Source: Gammaproteobacteria bacterium (lineage in GTDB: Bacteria > Pseudomonadota > Gammaproteobacteria > Pseudomonadales > Pseudohongiellaceae). From it: a stretch of DNA of 64,000 bases. A program made the position numbers and the translations under genes. Below are positions 8,013-17,135 of the stretch, piece after piece (the stretch's first letter is position 1; the number at the start of each line of letters is the position of its first letter). The DNA lies in the NCBI GenBank assembly GCA_041395725.1, contig JAWKZW010000001.1:2542001-2606000 (forward strand), read 5' to 3'. A model generated the notes under the pieces. It saw nothing but the letters and a program-made list of their open reading frames with translations. It did no database searches and had not been told where the DNA came from.

Positions 8013-9752
8013 CTATCTGGACCCGAATACGCTGAAGAACTCGGCCTCGCCCGCAGGGGTTCCGATCAGCACCATCTCGCCGGCTTCCGGCAGGATTGAA
8101 TCCGGCATGGGGTTGGTCATGGTTTTTTCATCGCCATCAATGCCTATCACGCTGCAACCAGTCAGATGGCGGATGTTTGCTTCGGCCAGTGTTCTGCCTG
8201 CCAGTCCTTTTGGTACCGGTATTTTAAAAACGTTCAAGCCCTCGGCAATCATCAGCAAATCGCTGCGCTGCAGCAAATTGAATAGCGCATTTGCCCCCAT
8301 CGAAGCGTAGGACATAACAATATCCGATCCGGCGCGGTGCAGCCCGGCCACGTTCTGTTCTAATGTGGAGCGGCTGATAATCTGGATATCAGGGCGCAAC
8401 AAGCGGCAGAAAATCGTCAGGTAGATATTGGTCTCATCGTCTCTGGTCGTGATGATGACAGTGGGCGCGCTTTCTATGCCGGCTTTTATCAGGGTGGATT
8501 TATCCGCTGCTGACCCGTGAATGTACTTCTCGCGATCCAGTACTCGTTCTTTCAAATTCTCAACTATTACAGATTCGATACTCCGCCGCTTCAGGGCCGC
8601 TGCAGTGGCTCTTCCCACTCGCCCGCCGCCAATAATTATCACCGGCGCCCACTTTTTCTGAGTTGTGTCGTTCTTATAACCTGCGTTGAATTGCTTTATT
8701 TGCTGGGTCGAGCCTGCCATTACAAGTACGGTGTTGGCATCAATTACGCTTTCTGGCTGCCCGATCTCGAAGTTACCTCGCGCCCAGAAGCCGACGATGC
8801 TCACACTGGTACTTGCCTGGGCTTCACCGTATCCCATCCCCACCAGGGTGGTTTGCGAGGCATCGACTTCTGCGATCAGCAAATCATCAATCCGACCAAT
8901 GATATGGCTGAACTGTTTACCGCCAATCGCACGACGCGCCAGGGCTTCCGCCATCAAATGGGTAAGGTCAAGCACCCTGTTGCAGCCGGCAAGCTTTAAT
9001 ACCTCGACAGCCGAGTTATCTCTTGCCGTGGAGATTACCGGGATATCGGGCGTAATACCTCTAACAGTAAACACCACGGAGGTATTGGCGATATCCTGAC
9101 GGGTTGTGGCAACCAGGGCGGCTCTCTCCAGCCCCGCCTTCTGATAGGTGTCAGGGTCACTCAACTCGCCGTGTATAACATTAACCCCCTGATCGCTTAA
9201 GTGCAGGACGTCTTCAAGCTCGGGAAGTATCACCACGTAGGGGTACTTGAACTGAACCAGCTTTGGGATCAATGCCATGACTACCGGATCGTAGTAAGTC
9301 AGGATGACATGCTCCTGCATTTCTTTTGGCACAGTCCGCGGAACCCGGTGGGCTGCTCTGGACTCCATCCACGGCTCATAGAAAAGCTCGATAAAGGTAA
9401 ATGGCAGTAACACCAGCATGAAAATAATGCCAGACAGCAAGACCACCATGGAAAAGATGCGGCCGATGTCGGTGACAAATGCAACATCGCCATAGCCCAG
9501 CGTGGACATGGTAGTGAGCGTCCAATAAAAGCCGGTCAGCCAGGAATGCTGCTGTCCCTCATAGAGCATCAAGAGCCGAAAGATCACCGCAAACGAAGTG
9601 ACGAGCGTTAGCAGCGTAAATACGAACCGGGTAAGCGAACGGGCGTTTCTTCGCTTGAGTAGCTGCGTTAATCGCGATGTCGCCGTCCGCAAGAAATTCG
9701 CTTTGACAGTCGGCCTGGTGCTGGCTGAGGAGCTTTCTGAAGAACGGCCCAA
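8013..9752 (-). CDS. Potassium channel with two RCK (TrkA-N) domains
   Basis: 579 residues. The N-terminal part has a two-helix pore module with the K+ selectivity filter TLGYGD (in TMSTLGYGDVAF, near residue 85). Two RCK-type Rossmann domains follow; the second has a clear nucleotide-binding loop, IIGGGRVGRATAAAL, and a TrkA-C-like segment ends the protein. It should be an inner-membrane K+ channel gated by a cytoplasmic ligand ring. The annotated start is a TTG without a good ribosome-binding site, but the first membrane segment lies at about residues 45-65, so the true start must be close. It is divergent from the MFS gene at 9799. Confidence 0.85.
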   Translation of the reverse strand: MGRSSESSSASTRPTVKANFLRTATSRLTQLLKRRNARSLTRFVFTLLTLVTSFAVIFRLLMLYEGQQHSWLTGFYWTLTTMSTLGYGDVAFVTDIGRIFSMVVLLSGIIFMLVLLPFTFIELFYEPWMESRAAHRVPRTVPKEMQEHVILTYYDPVVMALIPKLVQFKYPYVVILPELEDVLHLSDQGVNVIHGELSDPDTYQKAGLERAALVATTRQDIANTSVVFTVRGITPDIPVISTARDNSAVEVLKLAGCNRVLDLTHLMAEALARRAIGGKQFSHIIGRIDDLLIAEVDASQTTLVGMGYGEAQASTSVSIVGFWARGNFEIGQPESVIDANTVLVMAGSTQQIKQFNAGYKNDTTQKKWAPVIIIGGGRVGRATAAALKRRSIESVIVENLKERVLDREKYIHGSAADKSTLIKAGIESAPTVIITTRDDETNIYLTIFCRLLRPDIQIISRSTLEQNVAGLHRAGSDIVMSYASMGANALFNLLQRSDLLMIAEGLNVFKIPVPKGLAGRTLAEANIRHLTGCSVIGIDGDEKTMTNPMPDSILPEAGEMVLIGTPAGEAEFFSVFGSR

Positions 9753-9798
9753 AGAGAAAAAACCGATTAATAGTTAGAAGTGATTAAAGTGTATCATA

Positions 9799-11100
9799 GT
9801 GGACCGGCGTCAAAGAAAAGTTGTCGCTTCATTGGTTTTTCAACAGCCTGCCAGACAAAGCCACACGGTCAGCACCACTTCAGTGAGATTCCGCCTCTTG
9901 CCGACTTATCGAACATTAATTGTCCTTATGATCGCGCAGTGCTTTGGTCAGACTGCCGCACCCATTCTCGTATTACTGGGCGGGCTGGTGGGTGCACAGA
10001 TCGCCCCGTCGCCAAACCTGGCGACGCTGCCCATAGCTATTCAGATAACCGGTATCGCCAGTGCAGCAATACCTGCGTCCTTCCTGATGTCATGGGTTGG
10101 CAGAAAAGCCGGCTTTCTTATCGGAACTGCTGTGGCGGTTATTGGGGCATTGCTTGCTGCCCAGGCCATCTACCTGCAGTCTTTCCTGCTCTTCGTCGTC
10201 GCCTCTTTTCTGATCGGAAACTACATTGCTTTTCTTCAACAATTTCGGTTCGCAGTGGCTGAATCGGTTCCGAGTGAACTGGTTCCGAAGAGCCTGTCCA
10301 TTCTGATGCTGGCAGGGATTGTGGCAGCCTTGCTTGGGCCTGAAGTGGGTTCCCGGTTCAGCGACGTAGAAGGTTTGCCACTCTATGCTGGTTCGTTTTT
10401 GGGCCTGGCTGTGATGTTGTCGGTGTCATTTTTCATCCTGCTGCTGTTCTACAGGAACACGAGTAGCGTCTTTAACCAAAGCGATGGTTTATCGCGTCCT
10501 TTAGGAGAGATTCTTCGTCAGCCGAAGCTGATCCTCGCGGTTGCTGCTGCCGCTCTTGCTTACAGCATTATGAGCCTGGTAATGACCGCGACCCCGTTGA
10601 GCATGCATGAAGTCGATCAGCATTCACTGGGGGTGACTGCCCGGGTTATTCAGACGCATATTCTTGCCATGTATTTGCCTTCGTTCTTAAGTGGCCTGTT
10701 GATCTCGAAGTTCGGCGTGCTCAGGATAATCAAGGTAGGGCTCGTTCTTATGCTGGCATGCGTTATCGTTGGCTGGGGCCAGCCAGAGATAATCCACTAC
10801 TTTGGCACGTTGATCTTTCTAGGTATCGGGTGGAATTTTCTGTTTCTCGGCGGCACAACATTATTAACACAAAGTTACAGAAATGCCGAACGGTTTAAGG
10901 TTCAGGCATTTAATGATTTTGTCGTATTTGGACTGCAGGCGGTAGGTTCGCTGAGTGCGGGGGTTCTGCTGGCGACCGGCGGATGGAATGGAGTGATGGC
11001 GTTTGCGCTGGTCGGGGTTTTGTTGCTGTTGCCGCTCGTGTTGGTTACGGGGCGAGCATTTTCGAATAAGAGTGAGCATCCGAAACCAGAAGTGGTCTGA
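9799..11100 (+). CDS. MFS transporter, substrate unknown
   Basis: 433 residues with about 12 hydrophobic segments and the MFS loop MSWVGRKAGFLIGT between segments 2 and 3. The first membrane segment begins near residue 43, so the GTG start at 9799 gives a long N-terminal extension and an internal start is possible. No drug- or sugar-specific motif stands out. The gene is single, divergent from the K+ channel, and ends before a 262-base gap. Confidence 0.75.
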   Translation: MDRRQRKVVASLVFQQPARQSHTVSTTSVRFRLLPTYRTLIVLMIAQCFGQTAAPILVLLGGLVGAQIAPSPNLATLPIAIQITGIASAAIPASFLMSWVGRKAGFLIGTAVAVIGALLAAQAIYLQSFLLFVVASFLIGNYIAFLQQFRFAVAESVPSELVPKSLSILMLAGIVAALLGPEVGSRFSDVEGLPLYAGSFLGLAVMLSVSFFILLLFYRNTSSVFNQSDGLSRPLGEILRQPKLILAVAAAALAYSIMSLVMTATPLSMHEVDQHSLGVTARVIQTHILAMYLPSFLSGLLISKFGVLRIIKVGLVLMLACVIVGWGQPEIIHYFGTLIFLGIGWNFLFLGGTTLLTQSYRNAERFKVQAFNDFVVFGLQAVGSLSAGVLLATGGWNGVMAFALVGVLLLLPLVLVTGRAFSNKSEHPKPEVV

Positions 11101-11362
11101 GTGAGAGACCATGCTCTCGGCGATTATGGGAAGCTGGCCTTCAGATTGGGAGAGCGATGTTTGCAGATCCGACTTCAGCAGTTGCTCCTCTGCTACTTCT
11201 ACTTCGAATATTGTGGGATTTATGAAGGTAGTACGTTGGGGATAAAAATCCTCAACGGGCTTGTCAGAGCGTCAAGACAAGATCAGCTCATCAGCCAGAG
11301 TGTTGTCTCTTAATAAGGGGAGATTCGGGTTCAATCAGAGGCTCCCTAAGTTGTCGTACCCT
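11101..11362. other. Intergenic between convergent genes
   Basis: 262 bases between the MFS gene and the convergent TonB-C-like gene. No frame with start and ribosome-binding site and no clear terminator is seen. Confidence 0.4.
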
Positions 11363-12043
11363 CTAAGGGTTGAAGAATATCTCTGCATAAGTTGAAGAAA
11401 CCGGTTTACCCTCGATTGTTGCAGGAATGAATTTACTCTGCTCGACTGCGTGAACAATACTATCCCTGCAAGTCCTGCTCATAGCTTCATCTCCGATTAA
11501 GCTGGTTTCGGTAATTTCCCCGGATGCGGAAATTGTAGCTGTCAATACAGCGTGATGTTTTTTGCCTCGAAATCTACATCGCCAGGATTTTCTGTCATAA
11601 CGTTGCGCCGAAGTATAATTCATCCCATAGACATCGGCGTTAATTAAATGATTGTCTACCACTTGAATCGACTGTTCTGGACCGTCTTGTTTGTATAACA
11701 CAGAAAAGTTATACCAAACCCAGGCATGTACTCCATCCACTAGTGCAGGATGTATTCTAGAGACTCGCATAGCCCTTAAAATCGTTGCGCCTGCTTTTTT
11801 AGAAAGATTGGTTTGATCTTCATTTTCGTAGCAGACAGCGCTAGAAAATTTACCCCTGTTGCTAATGCTGCCAGCACACCGAACTAACATCATTTGCCCT
11901 TCGTCTAATTCTGGCAGTGAAAGGCGATCAATGAAATTTTCCGCTAAATCACCGAATTGTGCAGGTAAAAATTCGGCAGGGAATGCAAAGCTGGAAAACA
12001 ACAAGCCGGTTAGCCCAGCAAATATGTTGCCAACTCTTTTCAT
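11363..12043 (-). CDS. Secreted protein with TonB C-terminal-like domain
   Basis: 226 residues. An N-terminal signal peptide (KRVGNIFAGLTGLLFSSFAF, then PAEF) directs it to the periplasm. The last 55 residues resemble the TonB-C fold: ISASGEITETSLIGDEAM, then HAVEQSKFIPATIEGKPV and a terminal beta strand. It lacks the N-terminal membrane anchor and proline-rich spacer of true TonB, so it is unlikely to energise transport; such stand-alone domains are common and poorly understood. Two cysteines near residues 54 and 68 and two near the C-terminus could form disulfides. AAGGAA before the ATG supports the start. Confidence 0.65.
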   Translation of the reverse strand: MKRVGNIFAGLTGLLFSSFAFPAEFLPAQFGDLAENFIDRLSLPELDEGQMMLVRCAGSISNRGKFSSAVCYENEDQTNLSKKAGATILRAMRVSRIHPALVDGVHAWVWYNFSVLYKQDGPEQSIQVVDNHLINADVYGMNYTSAQRYDRKSWRCRFRGKKHHAVLTATISASGEITETSLIGDEAMSRTCRDSIVHAVEQSKFIPATIEGKPVSSTYAEIFFNP

Positions 12044-12254
12044 CAGAGGTTCCTTGGAAAAACCTGACTAAAAATTTGTAGCTGGTGCGCTGTCTTGATT
12101 TTCCAGCCATTGCTTAATTCAGCTTGCTTCGACGAGCCTAAACTTTCTAAAACAAGCCTGATACTAGAGGTTCCTAAAATAATAGTTAAATCTGGTCCAA
12201 TTCCTGGGAGTCAGAAAAGCCACTATTTCTGGCCTCAAAAGGTAACAGATTCAG

Positions 12255-12959
12255 TTATGGCTCTTCAAGATATGGGCTGTGAAAAAAACCCAGATAAAGC
12301 CCTGTGGTCAGGAACCAGCATAGTGCGACTGTCCATAGATCATGGGAAATGAAGTGGGCGCCCCTGAGCTGCTGAGAAGCCCCGAAAACAAAGCCTGCCA
12401 GCAGGACAGCAAACAGCATTGGCTTGCGCCAGCGGTCTGCGTACTCCATCGCCCAGTAATAAAGAGCGAACCAGGACCAGCCGGCACTGGCATGACCAGC
12501 CGGAAAACAGGCACCGGGCTCCTTGCCGGAAGGCAGGGCCGAAAACAGTTCTACATAGGGTTCCGAGCCCCCGTAGCGCAGCAGATCCCAGGGGCAATCA
12601 GTGTGGGTAAGACGCTTCAGAATATTGATCGAAAGCGCCGCCAGGCAAGCCGTGACCAGAATAAACAGCCAGCCTTTGCGCCAGGGTTTCAACCTGGCAA
12701 GAAAGCAACTGCTCAACCACAGACCGAGCAATAGCAGTGCCCCGATGCCGACCAGGTTCCGGCCCCCTTCGTGTATCAGGTCATTGGTGATCCAGGCAGA
12801 ACGCAGGGACCAGCTGTTCCCCGAAACACTGTAGATCAGATCCGCCAGCTTGAGGTCCAGACCGCCGACTTCGATAGTGAGCAAAACCACGAGGAAAGCA
12901 GCGAGCGGCCAGTAAATATGGCTCCGCAGGAAGGCCGGGGTTATAGGGATTTGTGACAT
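12255..12959 (-). CDS. PAP2-family phosphatase (candidate lipid phosphatase)
   Basis: 234 residues with several membrane segments and the three PAP2 catalytic motifs: KRLTHTDCPW (C1), FPAGHASAG (C2) and RGAHFISHDLWTV (C3). Enzymes of this family remove phosphate from membrane lipids or lipid A, or transfer it. The gene is divergent from eptA, with the PmrA-box-like repeats between them. Together with the YejM/LapC-like gene beyond eptA this suggests a role in phosphate changes on lipid A or on undecaprenyl pyrophosphate. That is inference from context; C1 differs from the usual KX6RP, with W in place of P. Confidence 0.8.
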   Translation of the reverse strand: MSQIPITPAFLRSHIYWPLAAFLVVLLTIEVGGLDLKLADLIYSVSGNSWSLRSAWITNDLIHEGGRNLVGIGALLLLGLWLSSCFLARLKPWRKGWLFILVTACLAALSINILKRLTHTDCPWDLLRYGGSEPYVELFSALPSGKEPGACFPAGHASAGWSWFALYYWAMEYADRWRKPMLFAVLLAGFVFGASQQLRGAHFISHDLWTVALCWFLTTGLYLGFFHSPYLEEP

Positions 12960-12982
12960 GAGGATAACTGTATACCGGTTTG

Positions 12983-12999
12983 ATTAAGAACTTCTTAAG
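12983..12999. promoter_or_regulatory. PmrA/BasR-box-like direct repeat, site 1
   Basis: ATTAAG at 12983-12988 and CTTAAG at 12994-12999 are separated by 5 bases. This matches the PmrA (BasR) operator pattern YTTAAK-N5-YTTAAK except for the first base. It lies between the divergent PAP2 gene and eptA, and eptA is a classic target of this response regulator. No PmrAB pair is in the window. Confidence 0.55.
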
Positions 13000-13035
13000 G
13001 GCATCCTTCAGAGTTCTTGGGGGGCTTGAGAGCCA

Positions 13036-13052
13036 CATAAGGGTTCCTTAAG
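13036..13052 (+). promoter_or_regulatory. PmrA/BasR-box-like direct repeat, site 2, near eptA promoter
   Basis: CATAAG at 13036-13041 and CTTAAG at 13047-13052 are again spaced by 5 bases, a second PmrA-box-like site with one mismatch. The downstream half-site would take the place of the -35 element, with TACTCT at 13063-13068 as a possible weak -10. eptA starts at 13090. Confidence 0.55.
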
Positions 13053-13089
13053 GATTATCTCTTACTCTGCAGAAAATCACTGTAGGGTA

Positions 13090-14718
13090 ATGTCGCCTTT
13101 GAAACTTGGAAAGCCGCTCTTCAGAGTCACTATCAGCAACTTGATCTTGCTGACAGCTGCCTTTTTCACCCTGTTCTACAATCTGGCTTTCTTCCGCAAT
13201 TCCTATCAGGTCTATGCCACTGAACCTGGCAGCCTCTGGTTCATGGCCTCGCTTTGTGTCTTTCTGTTCGCGGTCACTGTTCTGCTGCTTTGTGTCCTGT
13301 GTATTCGTTTCTTGACCAAGCCGGTGCTTGTCCTGGTCATTATGACCGCGGCCAGCGCCAGCTACTTTATGAATCGTTATAACATTGTCATTGATGCGAC
13401 CATGTTGACCAATGTCGTCGAAACCGATGCCAGGGAAGTTGGCGACCTGATCAGCCCCTGGCTGTTTGTCCAGCTGCTTTTTCTCGGTATTCTTCCGTCA
13501 CTTCTGGTACTGAATACACAAGTTGCCTGCAAAAGCTTTCCGCGCGAAGTGTGGAATCGGGTGAAACTCTCAGGGTTTGCTCTGGTGCTGATGGTCGTCA
13601 GCCTGTTGCCTTTTTCCCCTTACTACGCAAGCTTTTTTCGTGAGCACAAGATACTTCGCTACTATTCCAATCCGGTAACAGCACTGTACTCGGGTGGCCG
13701 GTTCCTCAACGCAGCCGTGGATGGGCAGGGCAGCGATAAAATAGCCAGCCTAGGTCTTGACGCACATATTCCGGTTGATGACCAGCAGCGGGAACTGATT
13801 GTGCTGGTCGTCGGTGAGGCAGTGCGATCAGACCACCTGGGCCTGAACAATTACCAGCGTCAGACTACCCCGATGCTGGCAAAGCGTGACGTAGTCAGCT
13901 TTACCGACGTTTATTCCTGTGGCACTGCCACCGCCTATTCGGTGCCCTGCATGTTTTCCCTGCAAGAACGCCGTAATTTTGACCTTGATGATGCCAAACA
14001 CCAGGAGAATCTACTGGACGTGCTGAGACACGCAGGGGTTCACGTTCTCTGGCGCGACAATAATTCCGACTCGAAGGGGGTTGCGCATGCAATTACCTTT
14101 GAGGATTTCACTTCCTCCGCACGCAACCCTGCTTGTGACGTGGAATGTCGCGATATCGGCATGCTGGATGGATTGGATGAGTTTATTCAAGAGCGGCCGG
14201 AAGGTGACATCGTTATTGTCATGCACCAGATGGGAAACCACGGCCCCGCCTATTACAAGCGCTTTCCGGACGAGTTTGCTGTTTACCAACCCTATTGCCA
14301 GTCCAATCGCCTGGAAACCTGCAGCCAGGCCGAAATTGTCAACGCTTATGACAACGCCATCCTTTACACGGACCACTTCCTCGACCAGGTAATTCGACTA
14401 CTTGAAAAGTACGACGACGGTTTTGAAACCGCCATGTACTACATGAGCGACCATGGCGAATCGCTGGGCGAAAGCGGGCTCTACCTGCACGGTCTGCCTT
14501 ATCTTCTTGCGCCCGACAATCAAAAGCATGTCGCCTCGATACTCTGGCTGGGGAAAAACTACCAGACGAATCGCTCGGCATTGGCTGCCATGAGAGACAT
14601 AAAGCTGTCCCATGATAACTATTTCCACACTGTTCTCGGCCTGATGGAAATCCAGACAGCTGTTTATGACAGTGACAAGGACATCATTCCTCGCGGCAGC
14701 CAGCTGTCCTTAAATTAG
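13090..14718 (+). CDS. eptA: Phosphoethanolamine-lipid A transferase
   Basis: 542 residues of the EptA/MCR family. Five N-terminal membrane helices (to about residue 175) are followed by a periplasmic sulfatase-fold domain. Conserved features are VVGEAVRSDHLG with the metal-binding Glu at about 243, SCGTATAYSVPCMFS with the catalytic Thr at about 279-281, HQMGNHGPAYY, and YMSDHGESLGE with metal-binding Asp and His. Several cysteines match the family's disulfides. It moves phosphoethanolamine from phosphatidylethanolamine to lipid A phosphates, lowering the surface negative charge; the family is known for polymyxin resistance. AGGG lies close to the ATG. PmrA-like boxes upstream suggest regulation by a PmrAB-type system. 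Confidence 0.92.
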   Translation: MSPLKLGKPLFRVTISNLILLTAAFFTLFYNLAFFRNSYQVYATEPGSLWFMASLCVFLFAVTVLLLCVLCIRFLTKPVLVLVIMTAASASYFMNRYNIVIDATMLTNVVETDAREVGDLISPWLFVQLLFLGILPSLLVLNTQVACKSFPREVWNRVKLSGFALVLMVVSLLPFSPYYASFFREHKILRYYSNPVTALYSGGRFLNAAVDGQGSDKIASLGLDAHIPVDDQQRELIVLVVGEAVRSDHLGLNNYQRQTTPMLAKRDVVSFTDVYSCGTATAYSVPCMFSLQERRNFDLDDAKHQENLLDVLRHAGVHVLWRDNNSDSKGVAHAITFEDFTSSARNPACDVECRDIGMLDGLDEFIQERPEGDIVIVMHQMGNHGPAYYKRFPDEFAVYQPYCQSNRLETCSQAEIVNAYDNAILYTDHFLDQVIRLLEKYDDGFETAMYYMSDHGESLGESGLYLHGLPYLLAPDNQKHVASILWLGKNYQTNRSALAAMRDIKLSHDNYFHTVLGLMEIQTAVYDSDKDIIPRGSQLSLN

Positions 14719-14731
14719 CTGTCCCTAAATT
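14702..14731 (+). repeat. 15-bp tandem duplication at the eptA stop codon
   Basis: Two adjacent copies of a 15-base unit (AGCTGTCCTTAAATT and AGCTGTCCCTAAATT) span 14702-14716 and 14717-14731 with one mismatch. The first copy contains the last codons and the stop of eptA. Confidence 0.6.
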
Positions 14732-14746
14732 AAGAGAAGCCCTGTT

Positions 14747-16573
14747 GTGCACATTAACAGTAACGTTTATCTCCTTTGTACCTGGTGTTTTACCGCAGCA
14801 GTCCTTTCCAACAGCCTGCCCAAGTCGCTGTGTCAGAATCTTAGAGATTATCTGTACCGCTTTCTGCTGATATCCAGTTACGCCTTTATCTATCTGCTGC
14901 CTACCCTGTTTATTCTTTGGCTCACACAACGATGGCCTGTTCTTCAAGTGACGGTCACGGTGATGCTCAGCATGCTCACTATTGCGCTTCTTCATGCCAA
15001 CGGCAGACTCTACAACCTGTACGGCTTTCATTTTAACGGATTCGTATGGAATCTTCTGACTACACCTGGGGGGCTTGCTTCTATAGGTGCGGACCAGACT
15101 AACCTGGCATTGGTGGCTCGTTACCTGGTAACGCTCATTGGAGGGGCTGCTGCCTGTCTTGCAACCTCGGTAATACTAAACGACCTGCACGCTCACTGGT
15201 CCTGGGTGCTAAGTGGCTTTGTGATATTGACGCTGGGAGAAAGAGTTATGTATAGCCTGGCCTACGCACAGGTTTATGGGCCGATCATGTCACTGGCAGA
15301 CTCCATGATCTTTTTTCAGCCCATGAAGATGAATAAGTTCCTCTCGTCGGTCGGTTATAAGGTAAAGCCACGCGAAAAAGCCATCAGCATGAAGATGCAA
15401 AGCGAGGGGTTGGTTAGCTATCCCCTGACGGATATCCGCTTGAATAAAGTAGAAAAGCCCTACAATATTATTTTCCTGGTGGCTGAATCACTGCGCGAAA
15501 AAAATATCTTTAAACCCGATATAATGCCGCTCTCAACCGAATTCGTCAGCAGACACGGGGTAAATTTCACCCAGCATATTTCTGGAGGAAACTGCACGCG
15601 CCAGGCTCTATTCGCCTTGTTTTACGGCCTCTATGGTAGCTACTGGGATAGTTTTTTACGCCAGCAGAAACCGCCGGTTCTGATGGAGGTATTGGATCAG
15701 TACAATTATCAGTATTTTCTCTATACCAGTTCCCGGTTCACCTACCCGGAGCTGGATAAAACTGTGTTTCGGACAGTACCCTCTGAATTGTTGATTGAAA
15801 CCAACGACGGTGAACCCTGGACACGGGATATACGAAATACTGACATGCTGTTGAATGCAATAGATAGCCGAAATAAGAACCTTCCTTTTATGGGTTTTGT
15901 GTTTTATGAGGCCACCCACGCCCGCTATTCTTTCCCGGAAGAAAAGGCGCTTAGACAGGATTACCTGCGCTCACTGGATTACATTGGTCTCAAAGCGGAG
16001 AGTCTCGAGCCAATGATAGATGGCATGTTTTCCAGGTACGTCAACTCGGCTAATTTCCTGGACTCACAGCTTGGAAGGGTATTTGACTACCTGGAAAAAA
16101 ATGACAGATTGAAAGACACCATTGTCATCGCCACCGGGGACCATGGCGAGGAATTTATGGAACATGGTCGCTGGGGGCATAATTCGAGTTTTTCCAACGA
16201 ACAGATCCATGTGCCAATGATTATTTGCCACCCGGATGTTAAACCCGGGACGGTTGACACACTAACCAGCCATATGGACATTCCCGGCATGCTGCTGGAA
16301 ACACTGGGAGTTACAAACCCTTTAAGTGACTATAGCCTGGGTGAATCCTTGTTTAATTCTGAGACGCACAGTCATGCGGTAGTAGCTTCCTGGAGCGACC
16401 TGGGCATTGTCAGCGACAAGGGTAAGCTGGTCATTCCGTTCAAGGGAACAACGCAGCATGAACACCTCGCAAGCAGCCGTGACGACGCGCCGGGTATTCT
16501 CAGCAGTCTGACCCAATCATTAGCCCCGGAAATCACCCGGGTTATTCGCAACTCCAGGAAATTCCTTGGGTAA
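14747..16573 (+). CDS. YejM/LapC (PbgA)-like inner-membrane sulfatase-fold protein
   Basis: 608 residues, close to the 586 of E. coli YejM. Five N-terminal membrane segments occupy roughly residues 5-190, and the remainder is a periplasmic sulfatase-fold domain. ISGGNCTRQALFALFYGLYG matches the YejM region around its inactive nucleophile site, and ATGDHGEEFMEHGRWGHNS matches the metal-site region. YejM/LapC controls LpxC stability through LapB and thereby LPS amount; whether this one does so or is an enzyme is open. The start is a GTG 28 bases after eptA, so the two genes are probably one transcript. Confidence 0.78.
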   Translation: MHINSNVYLLCTWCFTAAVLSNSLPKSLCQNLRDYLYRFLLISSYAFIYLLPTLFILWLTQRWPVLQVTVTVMLSMLTIALLHANGRLYNLYGFHFNGFVWNLLTTPGGLASIGADQTNLALVARYLVTLIGGAAACLATSVILNDLHAHWSWVLSGFVILTLGERVMYSLAYAQVYGPIMSLADSMIFFQPMKMNKFLSSVGYKVKPREKAISMKMQSEGLVSYPLTDIRLNKVEKPYNIIFLVAESLREKNIFKPDIMPLSTEFVSRHGVNFTQHISGGNCTRQALFALFYGLYGSYWDSFLRQQKPPVLMEVLDQYNYQYFLYTSSRFTYPELDKTVFRTVPSELLIETNDGEPWTRDIRNTDMLLNAIDSRNKNLPFMGFVFYEATHARYSFPEEKALRQDYLRSLDYIGLKAESLEPMIDGMFSRYVNSANFLDSQLGRVFDYLEKNDRLKDTIVIATGDHGEEFMEHGRWGHNSSFSNEQIHVPMIICHPDVKPGTVDTLTSHMDIPGMLLETLGVTNPLSDYSLGESLFNSETHSHAVVASWSDLGIVSDKGKLVIPFKGTTQHEHLASSRDDAPGILSSLTQSLAPEITRVIRNSRKFLG

Positions 16574-16582
16574 GGTGGAGGT

Positions 16583-16609
16583 GGGGACACTCACAACTTA
16601 ACAACTTAA
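16583..16609 (+). repeat. Left 27-bp terminal inverted repeat
   Basis: Starts GGGGACACTCACAACTTAAC. It is a perfect match to the reverse complement of 17136-17162. Confidence 0.85.
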
Positions 16610-17088
16610 CCCGCGGAGTCGGGGAAGTTAAGGTTGGAGCTTTCCACCAGGCATTGACCTTTCTTGATCCATTTGGAAACTACTTGCTGAGATATCTGCA
16701 GCTGCTCGTCGATCTCCGTGGTGGTCATCCCGAGTTCACTTGTTCCCCAGAGGCAAATCAGTGCTTTCGCTCTTGAGCAATCGTTGCTTCTCGTTTTTCT
16801 GACCAGAGCCTGCTCCTCGATATCACAGAGGGCACAGACACAGCGTATCAGTTTGTCGAGAGTCCAATCTTCCCTGGACCGTAAAGTAGCTTGATCCAGG
16901 CCCAGGCAGTCTTCCTTCAATGCCCAGACCAGGCACTGACATTGGGTTCTATCCAGGTTCTTTCCGAGTCGATCCAGAAAATCCTGCTTGTCGATAGGAT
17001 CCTCGAATAGAGTCCGGCGTTCCAGGCCGCGACCAATCAGATGGTAGCAGCCGCCGCCTGGAATATGTAATCGGCCCGTCCTTGGCAT
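16606..17088 (-). pseudogene. RAYT-like (Y1/HUH) transposase with internal deletion
   Basis: 160 residues. The N-terminus reads MPRTGRLHIPGGGCYHLIGRGLERRTLFED, the usual start of REP-associated tyrosine transposases. Just where the HUH motif (normally ALMPNHXHLLL) should follow, the frame jumps from CLVWAL to EDCLGLDQATLRSRED. Both catalytic histidines are therefore gone, and the tyrosine helix probably with them. The C-terminus keeps a DnaA/HTH-like tail (GMTTTEIDEQLQISQQVVSKW). The reading frame was preserved through the deletion. The protein cannot be an active transposase but might still bind DNA. Confidence 0.7.
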
Positions 17089-17135
17089 ATGGTCAATTTA
17101 GATGACGCCAATCAACACCGCCAGAATTCAGCGAA

